DNA from: Deltaproteobacteria bacterium
Lineage (GTDB): Bacteria; Desulfobacterota; Desulfobacteria; C00003060
Assembly: GCA_030667105.1 (NCBI GenBank)
Contig: DAOUWN010000129.1
Coordinates: 1-6,490 of the forward strand
DNA: 6,490 bases
Direction: 5' to 3'
The position numbers and the translations under genes are program-made. Positions 1 through 6,088 of the stretch are shown here, one piece after another (position 1 is the first letter of the stretch; every line of letters begins with the position of its first letter). The notes below the pieces were generated by a model, which did no database searches, was not told where the DNA came from, and saw only the letters and a program-made list of their open reading frames with translations.

Positions 1-44
1 AGGCTACGGCCCGCAGGCGGACGGCTGAAAGAGTCATTGGTTCT

Positions 45-66
45 GCCATACTTGGTTCGATATGGC
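45..66. other. Weak inverted repeat downstream of cheR
   Basis: GCCATA (45-50) and TATGGC (61-66) form a perfect 6-bp stem around a 10-nt loop, about 78 nt past the cheR stop. No T-run follows on the minus strand, so it would be a poor intrinsic terminator. The rest of 1-143 shows no gene I can support. It holds TGCCTAAAGT (74-83), which recurs inverted in the cheA-cheW spacer. Confidence 0.3.
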
Positions 67-143
67 GTCGAAGTGCCTAAAGTTAAAGAATGTTGGCAAT
101 CCATAGAAAACCAGAGCGAAGCGATTCCACAAGGCATTTCATT

Positions 144-983
144 CTACTTCACCTGATAAAAAATTGACCTCAAATGCCTCTTTGGTTCAAACCTTGTGGA
201 GATGCCGGTCAAGGATTCAGTAGATCCGATAATTAATGACCCGCCCGAATCAAGCATATCGGCTATTCTGTCAAAAAGCTTCTCCCGGTCGTCCATGCTG
301 AAGTATATGGCCACATTTCTGCAAAATATGACATCAAACTTTCCAAGCGCGGCAAAAGGGAGCATTAGATTAAGCTTTTTGAAATTGGCCATGGCTCGCA
401 CATCATCTTTAATCTTCCAGGTATTCCCATTGGGGGTGAAATATTTCTCCAGTTTGTCCCGTGCCAGCCCCCGTTCTATCTCAACCTTATTGTATGCACC
501 GTAGCTGGCATGGGCCACGGCTGCATCGGATATATCCGTGCCGAGTAATTTGATGTTGTATTTCTTCAGATCAGGCAGGAGTTCTTTCAGCACAATAGCT
601 ATACTGTAAACCTCCTGTCCCGTGGAGCAAGCCGCGCTCCAGATGCGGATAGGTGTGGGCAAGAGAGTGGAAGATTTGGCGCTTCGCATGTCAATGACTT
701 CCGGCAGGATTTTGTGTTGAAGTAGTTCAAAGGGGCCGCTCTCGCGAAAAAACAGGGTCTCATTGGTAGATATAGCGTCAATGATCTTCTCTTTAATAGA
801 TTTTGTAGCGTCCAATATGGCCTTTTGATGCAATTCAGCATATGAGGAACAGCCCATTTCTTCAGCAACAGGCCTGAGCCTTGTCTCAATCAGATACGCC
901 TTGCTCTGATCGAGATGAATCCCTGACACGTCCTTCACGTACTTGGCAATAGTCTTCATTTCATCTGGAGCTATTTTTGTCAT
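144..983 (-). CDS. cheR: CheR, chemoreceptor glutamate methyltransferase
   Basis: Transfers methyl groups from S-adenosylmethionine to glutamates of chemoreceptors, opposing CheB in adaptation; a cytoplasmic enzyme. The 279-residue product has the usual length and layout: an N-terminal helical domain (about 1-75), the family motif TNETLFFRE (73-81), the SAM-binding loop WSAACSTGQE (115-124), GTDIS (148-152) after the second strand, and FDVIFCRNVAIYF (216-228), where most relatives have CRNVLIYF. The frame is open back to a TTG at 995, but I chose the ATG at 983 because GAGG (990-993) sits 6 nt before it and nothing SD-like precedes the TTG. It starts 17 nt after the cheB stop and is the last gene of the operon seen here; the stop is TAG. 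No tetratricopeptide or other C-terminal extension is present. Identification is near certain; receptor specificity cannot be read from the sequence. Confidence 0.96.
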   Translation of the reverse strand: MTKIAPDEMKTIAKYVKDVSGIHLDQSKAYLIETRLRPVAEEMGCSSYAELHQKAILDATKSIKEKIIDAISTNETLFFRESGPFELLQHKILPEVIDMRSAKSSTLLPTPIRIWSAACSTGQEVYSIAIVLKELLPDLKKYNIKLLGTDISDAAVAHASYGAYNKVEIERGLARDKLEKYFTPNGNTWKIKDDVRAMANFKKLNLMLPFAALGKFDVIFCRNVAIYFSMDDREKLFDRIADMLDSGGSLIIGSTESLTGISTRFEPKRHLRSIFYQVK

Positions 984-989
984 TGGTTT

Positions 990-993
990 CCTC
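990..993 (-). promoter_or_regulatory. Ribosome binding site deciding the cheR start
   Basis: On the minus strand GAGG lies 6 nt upstream of the ATG at 983, ideal spacing. It overlaps the codons just after an alternative in-frame TTG at 995, so that TTG is unlikely to be the start. The site lies in the 17-nt gap between cheB and cheR. Confidence 0.75.
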
Positions 994-1000
994 AACGAGA

Positions 1001-2119
1001 CTAATGCCTAACCGTCTTGACAATCTCCCCTGCAATCCTTTCAAGTGGCGCAACCAGATCAGCGACCCCGGCATCAATTGCCTCCTTGGACATTCCGTAG
1101 ACAACGCAGGTGGCTTCATCTTGCGCGATGACGGTGGCGCCGTTTCGTTTCATCAGTTTGAGACCGAGCGTGCCATCTGAGCCCATCCCGGTCATAATCA
1201 CTCCTGTAGCTCTTCCCACGTAGTGATGAGCCACTGACCTGAAAAGATAATCCACAGACGGCTTGCAACTGTTCTCAGGAGGATCATCGGTTATTCTGAC
1301 AATTCTGGTCTTTCCATCTACTCCAGCCACGACCTTCATCTGTTTGCCGCCAGGAGCAATGAGAGCTGTATTGGGCTGAATCGGCTCTCCGTCACTCGCC
1401 TCTCTGATCTCTATAGAGCACTTGGAGTTAAGGCTCTTGGCCAGAGACTGTGTAAAAACAGGCGGCATGTGTTGCACAATCAGAAACGGCACGTTCAGGT
1501 CGCCCGGAAGTTTTGCAAGCATTTGCGCTAGAGCATTGGGACCGCCAGTAGAAATGCCGATCGACACAATCTCAGACTTTCCTCGCATCTGACCGGCAAT
1601 TGCCTTCATGGGTTGAGCCACGCCAGTGGACCCTGATGCTCTTTTCTCTTCTGTCCCGGTTCCTGCAAGGTGATGCCTGTCTCCCAGTATGCTCTTTATC
1701 TCTCTGCGACGGGCAAATGCTCTCAGCATGGGAGCAATCGCGTTCTTTACAGCTTCTTTGCTCTCTTCCATGCTGCTGGTTTCCGGCTTGAGGATGAAGT
1801 CAAAGGCCCCGAGTTCCAATGCCTTCATGGTCATCTCTCCGCCCTTCTGGGTGAGCGTGCTGAGCATGATGGCGCCCACATCCGGCGCCTCTTTCTTCAT
1901 ATGGGCCAGGACTTCAAGGCCATTCATTTCCGGCATTTCTATATCGAGAATCAGAAGGTCTGGTTTCAAGGAAGCAATCTTTGCCACGGCTATCTTGCCG
2001 TTGTGGGCCACGCCCACTACCTCCACATTGGGCAATTCAGCCAGCACATCGCTTACGACCTTGCGGTACACTACGGTGTCGTCAACTACGAGTACTCTGA
2101 GAGGTTTGTCATTTGTCAT
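1001..2119 (-). CDS. cheB: CheB, response-regulator methylesterase / glutamine deamidase
   Basis: Removes receptor methyl groups and deamidates receptor glutamines; activated when CheA phosphorylates its receiver domain. The 372-residue product has a receiver at about 7-125 (acidic pair D13-D14, phospho-acceptor D59 in LILDIEMPEMNG, K111 in LKPE), a linker at about 125-182, and the methylesterase domain at about 183-370. The catalytic triad is visible: S190 in GISTGGP, H217 in QHMP and D315 in GMGSDG, matching the Ser-His-Asp triad of enteric CheB. GISTGGP replaces the common GASTGG, a mild change. The ATG lies 6 nt after the cheW stop. The nearest SD-like GAGG is 11 nt away, inside the end of cheW, so translational coupling to cheW is plausible. 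The start codon sits in a 7-bp repeat that it shares with the cheW stop. Identification is near certain. Confidence 0.97.
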   Translation of the reverse strand: MTNDKPLRVLVVDDTVVYRKVVSDVLAELPNVEVVGVAHNGKIAVAKIASLKPDLLILDIEMPEMNGLEVLAHMKKEAPDVGAIMLSTLTQKGGEMTMKALELGAFDFILKPETSSMEESKEAVKNAIAPMLRAFARRREIKSILGDRHHLAGTGTEEKRASGSTGVAQPMKAIAGQMRGKSEIVSIGISTGGPNALAQMLAKLPGDLNVPFLIVQHMPPVFTQSLAKSLNSKCSIEIREASDGEPIQPNTALIAPGGKQMKVVAGVDGKTRIVRITDDPPENSCKPSVDYLFRSVAHHYVGRATGVIMTGMGSDGTLGLKLMKRNGATVIAQDEATCVVYGMSKEAIDAGVADLVAPLERIAGEIVKTVRH

Positions 2120-2128
2120 TGGTCACTA
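2108..2128 (+). repeat. Three degenerate 7-bp units across the cheW stop and cheB start
   Basis: Reading the plus strand, GTCATTT, GTCATTG and GTCACTA follow one another without gaps. On the coding strand this gives the cheW TAG, the cheB ATG and the codons for the first CheB residues (MTND). A second ATG lies 7 nt inside cheB in another frame. The 11-mer GTCATTGGTCA (2115-2125) occurs in inverted orientation at 2731-2741, in the cheA-cheW spacer, and the 12-mer TTTGTCATTGGT (2112-2123) recurs at the cheR start (976-987). Confidence 0.65.
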
Positions 2129-2587
2129 AGCCTCTTCCTCCTTAAGCACCTCTTCCACGTTCAGAATGCCGATCAGGCTGTTCTCGGTCTTGTATACCCC
2201 CTTAAAGAACTTTGCCTGAACACCGCCTATGTTGGCCGGAGGCTGTTCCACCTTCTCCCAGTCGGCCTGCACCACGTCGCTTAGTCGCGGCACCAGCAGG
2301 CCAATGTACTCACCGTTTGAATTCACAATAATATTCCGGCAATCAGCGCTCAGATCAGTTGAAGAGAGGCCCAGTTTTTTCCCAAGGTCAATGATGGTCA
2401 CGATCTGGCCTCTCAGGTTCAGGATACCCATGACGCATTCAGGCGATTGCGGCACTTTCGTCATCTGCGTATGCTTGTTGATCTCCTGAACGTTGACTAT
2501 GTCCATGCCGCACAGCGCGTCTCCCACATAGAAAGTAGCAAGTTCAACAACATCTTTCTTCGTCGTCCTTTCTGCTGATTGTTCCAT
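2126..2587 (-). CDS. cheW: CheW, receptor-kinase coupling protein
   Basis: Cytoplasmic adaptor that joins chemoreceptors to the P5 domain of CheA in signalling arrays. The 153-residue product is a single CheW domain (about 13-150) after a short polar N-terminus. The family signature NLRGQIVTIIDL is at 57-68, including the conserved Arg59 of the coupling surface, and the C-terminal half carries YIGLLVPRLSDVV (94-106). Many relatives have an aspartate where this has Pro100, a small oddity. Length is typical for stand-alone CheW. The ATG at 2587 has a strong SD (GGAGGT, 2596-2601) 8 nt upstream. The gene follows a 167-nt repeat-rich spacer after cheA and ends 6 nt before cheB. CheA already contains two CheW-like domains, so this is a third copy of the fold in the operon. 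Identification is very secure. Confidence 0.96.
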   Translation of the reverse strand: MEQSAERTTKKDVVELATFYVGDALCGMDIVNVQEINKHTQMTKVPQSPECVMGILNLRGQIVTIIDLGKKLGLSSTDLSADCRNIIVNSNGEYIGLLVPRLSDVVQADWEKVEQPPANIGGVQAKFFKGVYKTENSLIGILNVEEVLKEEEA

Positions 2588-2595
2588 AGATTCCT

Positions 2596-2601
2596 ACCTC
2601 C
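2596..2601 (-). promoter_or_regulatory. cheW ribosome binding site
   Basis: GGAGGT on the minus strand, 8 nt before the cheW ATG. The strong, independent SD suggests that cheW is translated on its own despite the long repeat-rich spacer behind cheA. The sequence just upstream closely resembles that before the cheA SD. Confidence 0.7.
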
Positions 2602-2609
2602 GTTTTATT

Positions 2610-2656
2610 GGTTGAGCCGGTTTAGCCCGTTTGCCGGTTAGCCCGTTGCCCGTTTG
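2610..2656 (+). repeat. Repeat family A, 8-bp CCCGTTTG-type units, spacer copy 1
   Basis: Reading the plus strand, GGTTGAGCC (2610-2618) is followed by CCCGTTTG at 2626-2633, CCCGTTG at 2642-2648 and CCCGTTTG at 2649-2656, with degenerate units such as CCGGTTTAG between. The same GTTGAGCC lead and 8-bp units occur within cheA (5023-5060) and in the STAS-cheA spacer (6061-6088), always in this orientation. Confidence 0.7.
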
Positions 2657-2700
2657 AACTTACTATTTTAGCCATTTTACAAGGCACTTTAGGCATTTAT

Positions 2701-2749
2701 CGGTTGATAACCCGCCAACCGCTCACCAATTGACCAATGACGAGTGAGC
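2701..2749. other. Two adjoining inverted repeats downstream of cheA
   Basis: CGGTTG (2701-2706) pairs with CAACCG (2716-2721) around a 9-nt loop. GCTCAC (2721-2726) pairs with GTGAGC (2744-2749) around a 17-nt loop. The two share base 2721. Each stem is a perfect 6 bp. No T-run follows on either strand, so an intrinsic terminator is unlikely; an mRNA fold in the cheA-cheW spacer or a by-product of the repeats are the alternatives. Confidence 0.35.
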
Positions 2750-2763
2750 AATGACTAATGACT
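2729..2763 (+). repeat. Repeat family B, 7-bp AATGACT-type array over the cheA stop codon
   Basis: Five contiguous degenerate 7-bp units on the plus strand: ATTGACC, AATGACG, AGTGAGC, AATGACT, AATGACT. The last two units include the cheA stop (TAG on the minus strand, 2755-2757) and the codons for the final Ser-His of CheA, so the end of the protein is written in repeat sequence. Confidence 0.7.
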
Positions 2764-5700
2764 CAGGCTATTACGAATACTCTCCATCAAGTTCTCCCTG
2801 TCCAGCTTGATCTGATAATCATCAATGCCGACTTCTTTTCCTTTTGCTATATCTTCTTCGCCGGCCAGTGTCGTGAGGGCTATAACCTGCAAATGGGAGA
2901 AGCGCTCATCTCCTTTTATTTTCTTGGTTAGCTCAAAACCATTCATGTTTGGCATTTCTATGTCAGTGACCACGAGAGAGATCTCATCCGCATGTTCCTC
3001 AAGAAGATCCCAGGCGACCATCCCGTCCTCTGCATCAATGACATTGTAACCACTGTCTTCAATAAAACCCTTGACCTGGTTGCGGAAAAAGTTGGAATCT
3101 TCGGCAATCAGGACGGTGAGAGCCCCGCCGTCTGATGTCTGAACAGCTTCTTGCTCAGTAAACCAATCCGGGTTTAAGGCCTCGACCAGGCCGTACATGT
3201 CTACCATTTGCGTGGTGTGCTCACCGATAACGGCAGAACCCATGATGCCCGGTTGTTTCAGGGTGGCGCCGTCGACTTCGATTGTTACATCCATTGCGTC
3301 TACTGGGCCTATGGCCAGGAGACCAATTTCTTTCCCCGCGATCACGACAACGATGACAAGCAGATCTTCTTTTTCTGCCAGAGGTCTAACTTGAGCCACC
3401 TGATCAATGCTGATCAAAGGAAGACTTCCGCCACGGTATTTCATCACCCTTTTTCCGCCCACTTCTTCCACATCTTTTGCCTTGACCTTTTCAATGCGCT
3501 CCACCTGGCTCAGAGTGACGGCGAATTGTTCGTCCTCAGCGCTCCTGAACACCAGCAGGGACTGCATGTCTTTCTTGGCCGTGACGGCTTCAGCGGTTTT
3601 CTTGGCCACTTCAGCGGCCCTGTCAGTGCCTTCCAGGGAAGTCAGGCCGGCCATGTGGGCAAGATTGCCCACGTCGAGTATAAGGGCCACTCGACCGTCA
3701 CCCATCATTGTGGCGCCTGCATATCCCTTGCACTGCTTGAAATGACGACCCAGGGGCTTGACCACGATCTCTTCAGAGTCGTGCAACTTGTCAACAACGA
3801 GCCCGTACTTTAAGGCTCCGGTAGTAACCACGACAATATTTACAGCGCTTTCCGCATGAAAGCGCCTGTCACGTTTCTCTCTCCGATCCTCATGAGTTGA
3901 GTGTTCTGGGCTTTCAGCTTTGAGCTTTGAACCTTGAGCTTCACTCGGGCCTTCAGCCTCTGGCTTTGGCTTTGAGCTTTCAGCCTCAATCGGACTCTCC
4001 TTTGATCTCCTGTCAGCTATGCGTTCTCGTCTCTCCGGCTTTTCTTCTCCGTCTTCCGGATCGATATACGTCTGTTCTATTCCCAGAACATCATTCAGAC
4101 TGATCAGGGGGAGCAATTGCCCGCGCAACCTTACGACTGCTGCATCTCCTACTTTCTCTATACGTTCCTTGATTTGACCTGCCGGAATCCGAAGCAGTTC
4201 ATCCATGTTTACCTGTGGGATTGCATAGTAGTCTCCTCCTGTGGTAATTATCTGACTCGGAATAATTGCCAGTGTCAGGGGAAGCTTTATGCGGACCCTT
4301 GTGCCCTTGCCCAGCTCGGACTCTATGTCCACCACGCCGCCCAACTTGTCCAGGTTCGTCTTGACTACATCCATCCCAACGCCCCGGCCGGAGACGTCCG
4401 TGACCTCCTTGGCCGTGGAAAACCCGGGAAGAAATATCAGGTTCACCTTTTCTTTGTCAGACATGGTTCTTGCCTGATCTTCTGTGATCAAGCCTTTGGC
4501 CATGGCCGTGGCGGCCAGCATATTGCCGTCCAGGCCCTTTCCATCATCGATTATCTCAATATTTACTTGCCCCGCCTCATGAAAGGCCTTCAAATGGATT
4601 GTCCCTGCTGCCTCTTTGCCGGCCTTAAGCCTCTCATCAGGGATCTCTATGCCGTGATCGGCCGAATTTCGGACCAGGTGTGTAAGTGGATCACTGATTG
4701 CCTCAATGATGGTTTTGTCCAGTTCGACCTCTGATCCGTCAATGGCCAGTTCCACTTGCTTGCCCAGATTTCTGGCCAGGTCTCTCACCACGCGCTGGAA
4801 TTTATTGAATACGTTCCCTATGGGCTGCATCCGAGTCAGCATGATGGCTTCCTGGAGTTCAGAGGTAATGAGATCCAGGCGCTGGCCCCCCAGTTGAATC
4901 GTGCGAAAGTCCTTTGACTCAATGGCCTGAAGGAGCTGGTTTCTGCCCAGGACGAGCTCTCCGGCAAGATTCATGAGAGAGTCCAGCAGACTTACGTGTA
5001 CCCGAAGGCTGGCATCGGTGACGGTTGAGCCCGTTTGCCCGTTTGCCCGTTTGCCTGTTGAAGGCATTGGTGCGGCCTGCTCAATCGGCTTGATCTCAGG
5101 TTCTTTTGGAGAAATCTCTTCTGCCGCGCGCTCCAATTCATCTTCTTCAGGCATTTCAGCCTCTGTTTCAGGTTCTATCCCGGCGTCGGCTTTCTCTACT
5201 GCCTCAGCCTCGGCCTCTTTATGAACAACCTCTTCCTGAGGAGATGCCTGATCGATGAGCCGGGTGGTCAGGTCTTCGGCCAGTTCATAGATGTGGTCTC
5301 CATCGATCTCAAAGAGGGCATTGACCACGGTCGGATCCAGTATGGTGGCAAACAGGATCAGGAAGGGAAGACGCTTCGACAGTTCTCCATCCTCAAGGGA
5401 GCCAACGCCTTCTATATCGACCTTGCTTTCCAGGATAATGCCGGATTTCTCCACGTCCTTTAAGACGCCCAGGGGGTTCTTGCCCTTGTTGTGCACATCA
5501 TGAATCAGGTCGTAGTCCACCAGGTAGATAAATTTTCCCCCTTTCCTGGCATTGGAAATGTCGTATTCGGCCACAGAAAAAGCGGTCTTTCCGCCAGGGA
5601 AAGAGATATCGAGCATTTTGGAAATACTCTCTTTACTCTCATCAGGCAGAGAGCCTTCGGCCAGACTTATCAGCGCTTCAATGTGCTCTGTCACATCTAT

Positions 5701-6036
5701 GTCATTGCTTGTGGTGACATTGGATATGAGATTTCTCAGGGCATCAGAGGCGAGCAGGAGGATGTTGACTATCTCCGGATTTGGAACCATCTCCCGGCTG
5801 CGGATCATGCCAAGGACATTTTCCATCTTGTGGGAAAGCTCCTTGATATTAGTCAGGCCCATGAAGCCTGCCCCTCCTTTGATCGAATGGGCGGCGCGGA
5901 AGACCTTGTTGACCAGATCTTCGTCTATGTCAGCCCCGCCCTCTTCAATAGCCAAGAGGTCATTCTCAATGTCCGCAAGATGTTCCTGGGACTCTTCCAC
6001 ATACATCTGCATGGTTTCGTCCATTTCAATCGTCAT
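2755..6036 (-). CDS. cheA: Hybrid CheA histidine kinase with two CheW-like domains and a C-terminal receiver
   Basis: Central kinase of the chemosensory pathway: it autophosphorylates on His and passes phosphate to response regulators. At 1093 residues it is far longer than the 650-700 typical of CheA. Domains in order: P1 phosphotransfer (1-115, H50 in FRAAHSIKGGAG); a diverged region at about 148-258 that may be a P2-type domain; an acidic linker (262-345); P3 dimerisation (345-405); the P4 kinase core with N box HLVRNSADHG (453-462, N457), G1 DDGKG (497-501) and G2 GRGVG (550-554); a first CheW-like P5 (about 586-798) split by a charged insert at about 654-731; a second CheW-like domain (about 824-955); and a receiver (973-1093) with acidic pair E979-D980, phospho-acceptor D1025 in VVTDIEMPNMNG, and K1077. 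All catalytic residues are present. GGAGG lies 6 nt before the ATG. Two repeat families lie inside the linkers. FrzE of Myxococcus is a known CheA-receiver fusion, so motility other than flagellar is possible. Confidence 0.96.
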   Translation of the reverse strand: MTIEMDETMQMYVEESQEHLADIENDLLAIEEGGADIDEDLVNKVFRAAHSIKGGAGFMGLTNIKELSHKMENVLGMIRSREMVPNPEIVNILLLASDALRNLISNVTTSNDIDVTEHIEALISLAEGSLPDESKESISKMLDISFPGGKTAFSVAEYDISNARKGGKFIYLVDYDLIHDVHNKGKNPLGVLKDVEKSGIILESKVDIEGVGSLEDGELSKRLPFLILFATILDPTVVNALFEIDGDHIYELAEDLTTRLIDQASPQEEVVHKEAEAEAVEKADAGIEPETEAEMPEEDELERAAEEISPKEPEIKPIEQAAPMPSTGKRANGQTGSTVTDASLRVHVSLLDSLMNLAGELVLGRNQLLQAIESKDFRTIQLGGQRLDLITSELQEAIMLTRMQPIGNVFNKFQRVVRDLARNLGKQVELAIDGSEVELDKTIIEAISDPLTHLVRNSADHGIEIPDERLKAGKEAAGTIHLKAFHEAGQVNIEIIDDGKGLDGNMLAATAMAKGLITEDQARTMSDKEKVNLIFLPGFSTAKEVTDVSGRGVGMDVVKTNLDKLGGVVDIESELGKGTRVRIKLPLTLAIIPSQIITTGGDYYAIPQVNMDELLRIPAGQIKERIEKVGDAAVVRLRGQLLPLISLNDVLGIEQTYIDPEDGEEKPERRERIADRRSKESPIEAESSKPKPEAEGPSEAQGSKLKAESPEHSTHEDRREKRDRRFHAESAVNIVVVTTGALKYGLVVDKLHDSEEIVVKPLGRHFKQCKGYAGATMMGDGRVALILDVGNLAHMAGLTSLEGTDRAAEVAKKTAEAVTAKKDMQSLLVFRSAEDEQFAVTLSQVERIEKVKAKDVEEVGGKRVMKYRGGSLPLISIDQVAQVRPLAEKEDLLVIVVVIAGKEIGLLAIGPVDAMDVTIEVDGATLKQPGIMGSAVIGEHTTQMVDMYGLVEALNPDWFTEQEAVQTSDGGALTVLIAEDSNFFRNQVKGFIEDSGYNVIDAEDGMVAWDLLEEHADEISLVVTDIEMPNMNGFELTKKIKGDERFSHLQVIALTTLAGEEDIAKGKEVGIDDYQIKLDRENLMESIRNSLSH
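3904..3996 (-). repeat. Repeat family C inside cheA, 7-bp GCTTTGA-type units
   Basis: On the plus strand, tandem degenerate 7-mers GCTTTCA, GCTTTGA, GCTTTGA, ACCTTGA, GCTTCAC occupy 3910-3944, and GCTTTG, GCTTTGA, GCTTTCA occupy 3963-3982. They encode the low-complexity stretch at CheA residues 681-711, rich in Ser, Lys, Glu and Pro. The stretch lies within the insert that splits the first CheW-like domain, flanked by basic arms (ERRERIADRRS, 668-678, and EDRREKRDRRF, 716-726). Similar units lie upstream of the STAS gene. Confidence 0.7.
5023..5060 (-). repeat. Three perfect tandem 8-bp units within the cheA linker (family A)
   Basis: CCCGTTTG (plus strand) occurs three times without gaps at 5030-5037, 5038-5045 and 5046-5053, after a GGTTGAGCC lead (5023-5030) and before a partial unit (5054-5060). 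The unit is not a multiple of three, so each copy is read in a different frame, giving GKRANGQTG (CheA residues 328-336). Three copies add 24 bp and keep the frame. The protein segment lies in the acidic linker just before the P3 dimerisation helices. Confidence 0.8.
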
Positions 6037-6042
6037 GATTTT

Positions 6043-6047
6043 CCTCC
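6043..6047 (-). promoter_or_regulatory. cheA ribosome binding site
   Basis: GGAGG on the minus strand, 6 nt before the cheA ATG at 6036, ideal spacing. It fixes the start at the first methionine rather than Met5. It is preceded by a family A repeat tail like the one before the cheW SD. Confidence 0.75.
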
Positions 6048-6060
6048 GTTGTTTGGTTTA

Positions 6061-6088
6061 CCCGTTGGCCCGTTGAGCCGATTTAGCC
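6061..6088 (+). repeat. Repeat family A, spacer copy 2, reaching the STAS stop codon
   Basis: On the plus strand, two 8-bp units CCCGTTGG and CCCGTTGA (6061-6076) lead into GTTGAGCCGATTTAGCC. The latter matches the spacer copy at 2611-2627 (GTTGAGCCGGTTTAGCC) at 16 of 17 positions. The copy includes the STAS stop codon (TAA on the minus strand, 6083-6085), so the last residues of the STAS protein may be repeat-derived. Confidence 0.65.

Larger units (their letters stand above)
2588..2754. other. Repeat-filled spacer between cheA and cheW
   Basis: This 167-nt gap is the longest between genes here. From the cheA side it holds 7-bp AATGACT-type units (2729-2763, running into cheA), two adjoining inverted repeats (2701-2749), a stretch containing GCACTTTAGGCA (2685-2695 and flanks), and an array of CCCGTTTG-type 8-bp units (2610-2656), then the cheW SD. 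I see no gene, no convincing promoter and no U-tract terminator on either strand. Confidence 0.8.

Noticed and set aside
1..156. Plus-strand frame open from the window edge to a TGA at 154-156 (51 codons), possibly the end of a convergent gene
   Set aside because: It would overlap the end of cheR tail to tail, shows no recognisable motif, and contains repeat words; it cannot be told from chance without sequence to the left.
984..995. TTG at 995 as the cheR start, adding four residues
   Set aside because: The SD GAGG (990-993) lies inside that extension, 6 nt before the ATG at 983, and nothing SD-like precedes the TTG.
2588..2754. CRISPR array or intrinsic terminator in the repeat-rich spacer
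   Set aside because: Units are 7-8 bp and contiguous, without spacers of uniform length, and the hairpins lack a following U-tract.
3904..4060. Frameshift or sequencing error inside cheA where the CheW-like domain breaks off
   Set aside because: The frame stays open throughout, the domain resumes in the same frame at residue 732, and the insert is explained by in-frame repeats.
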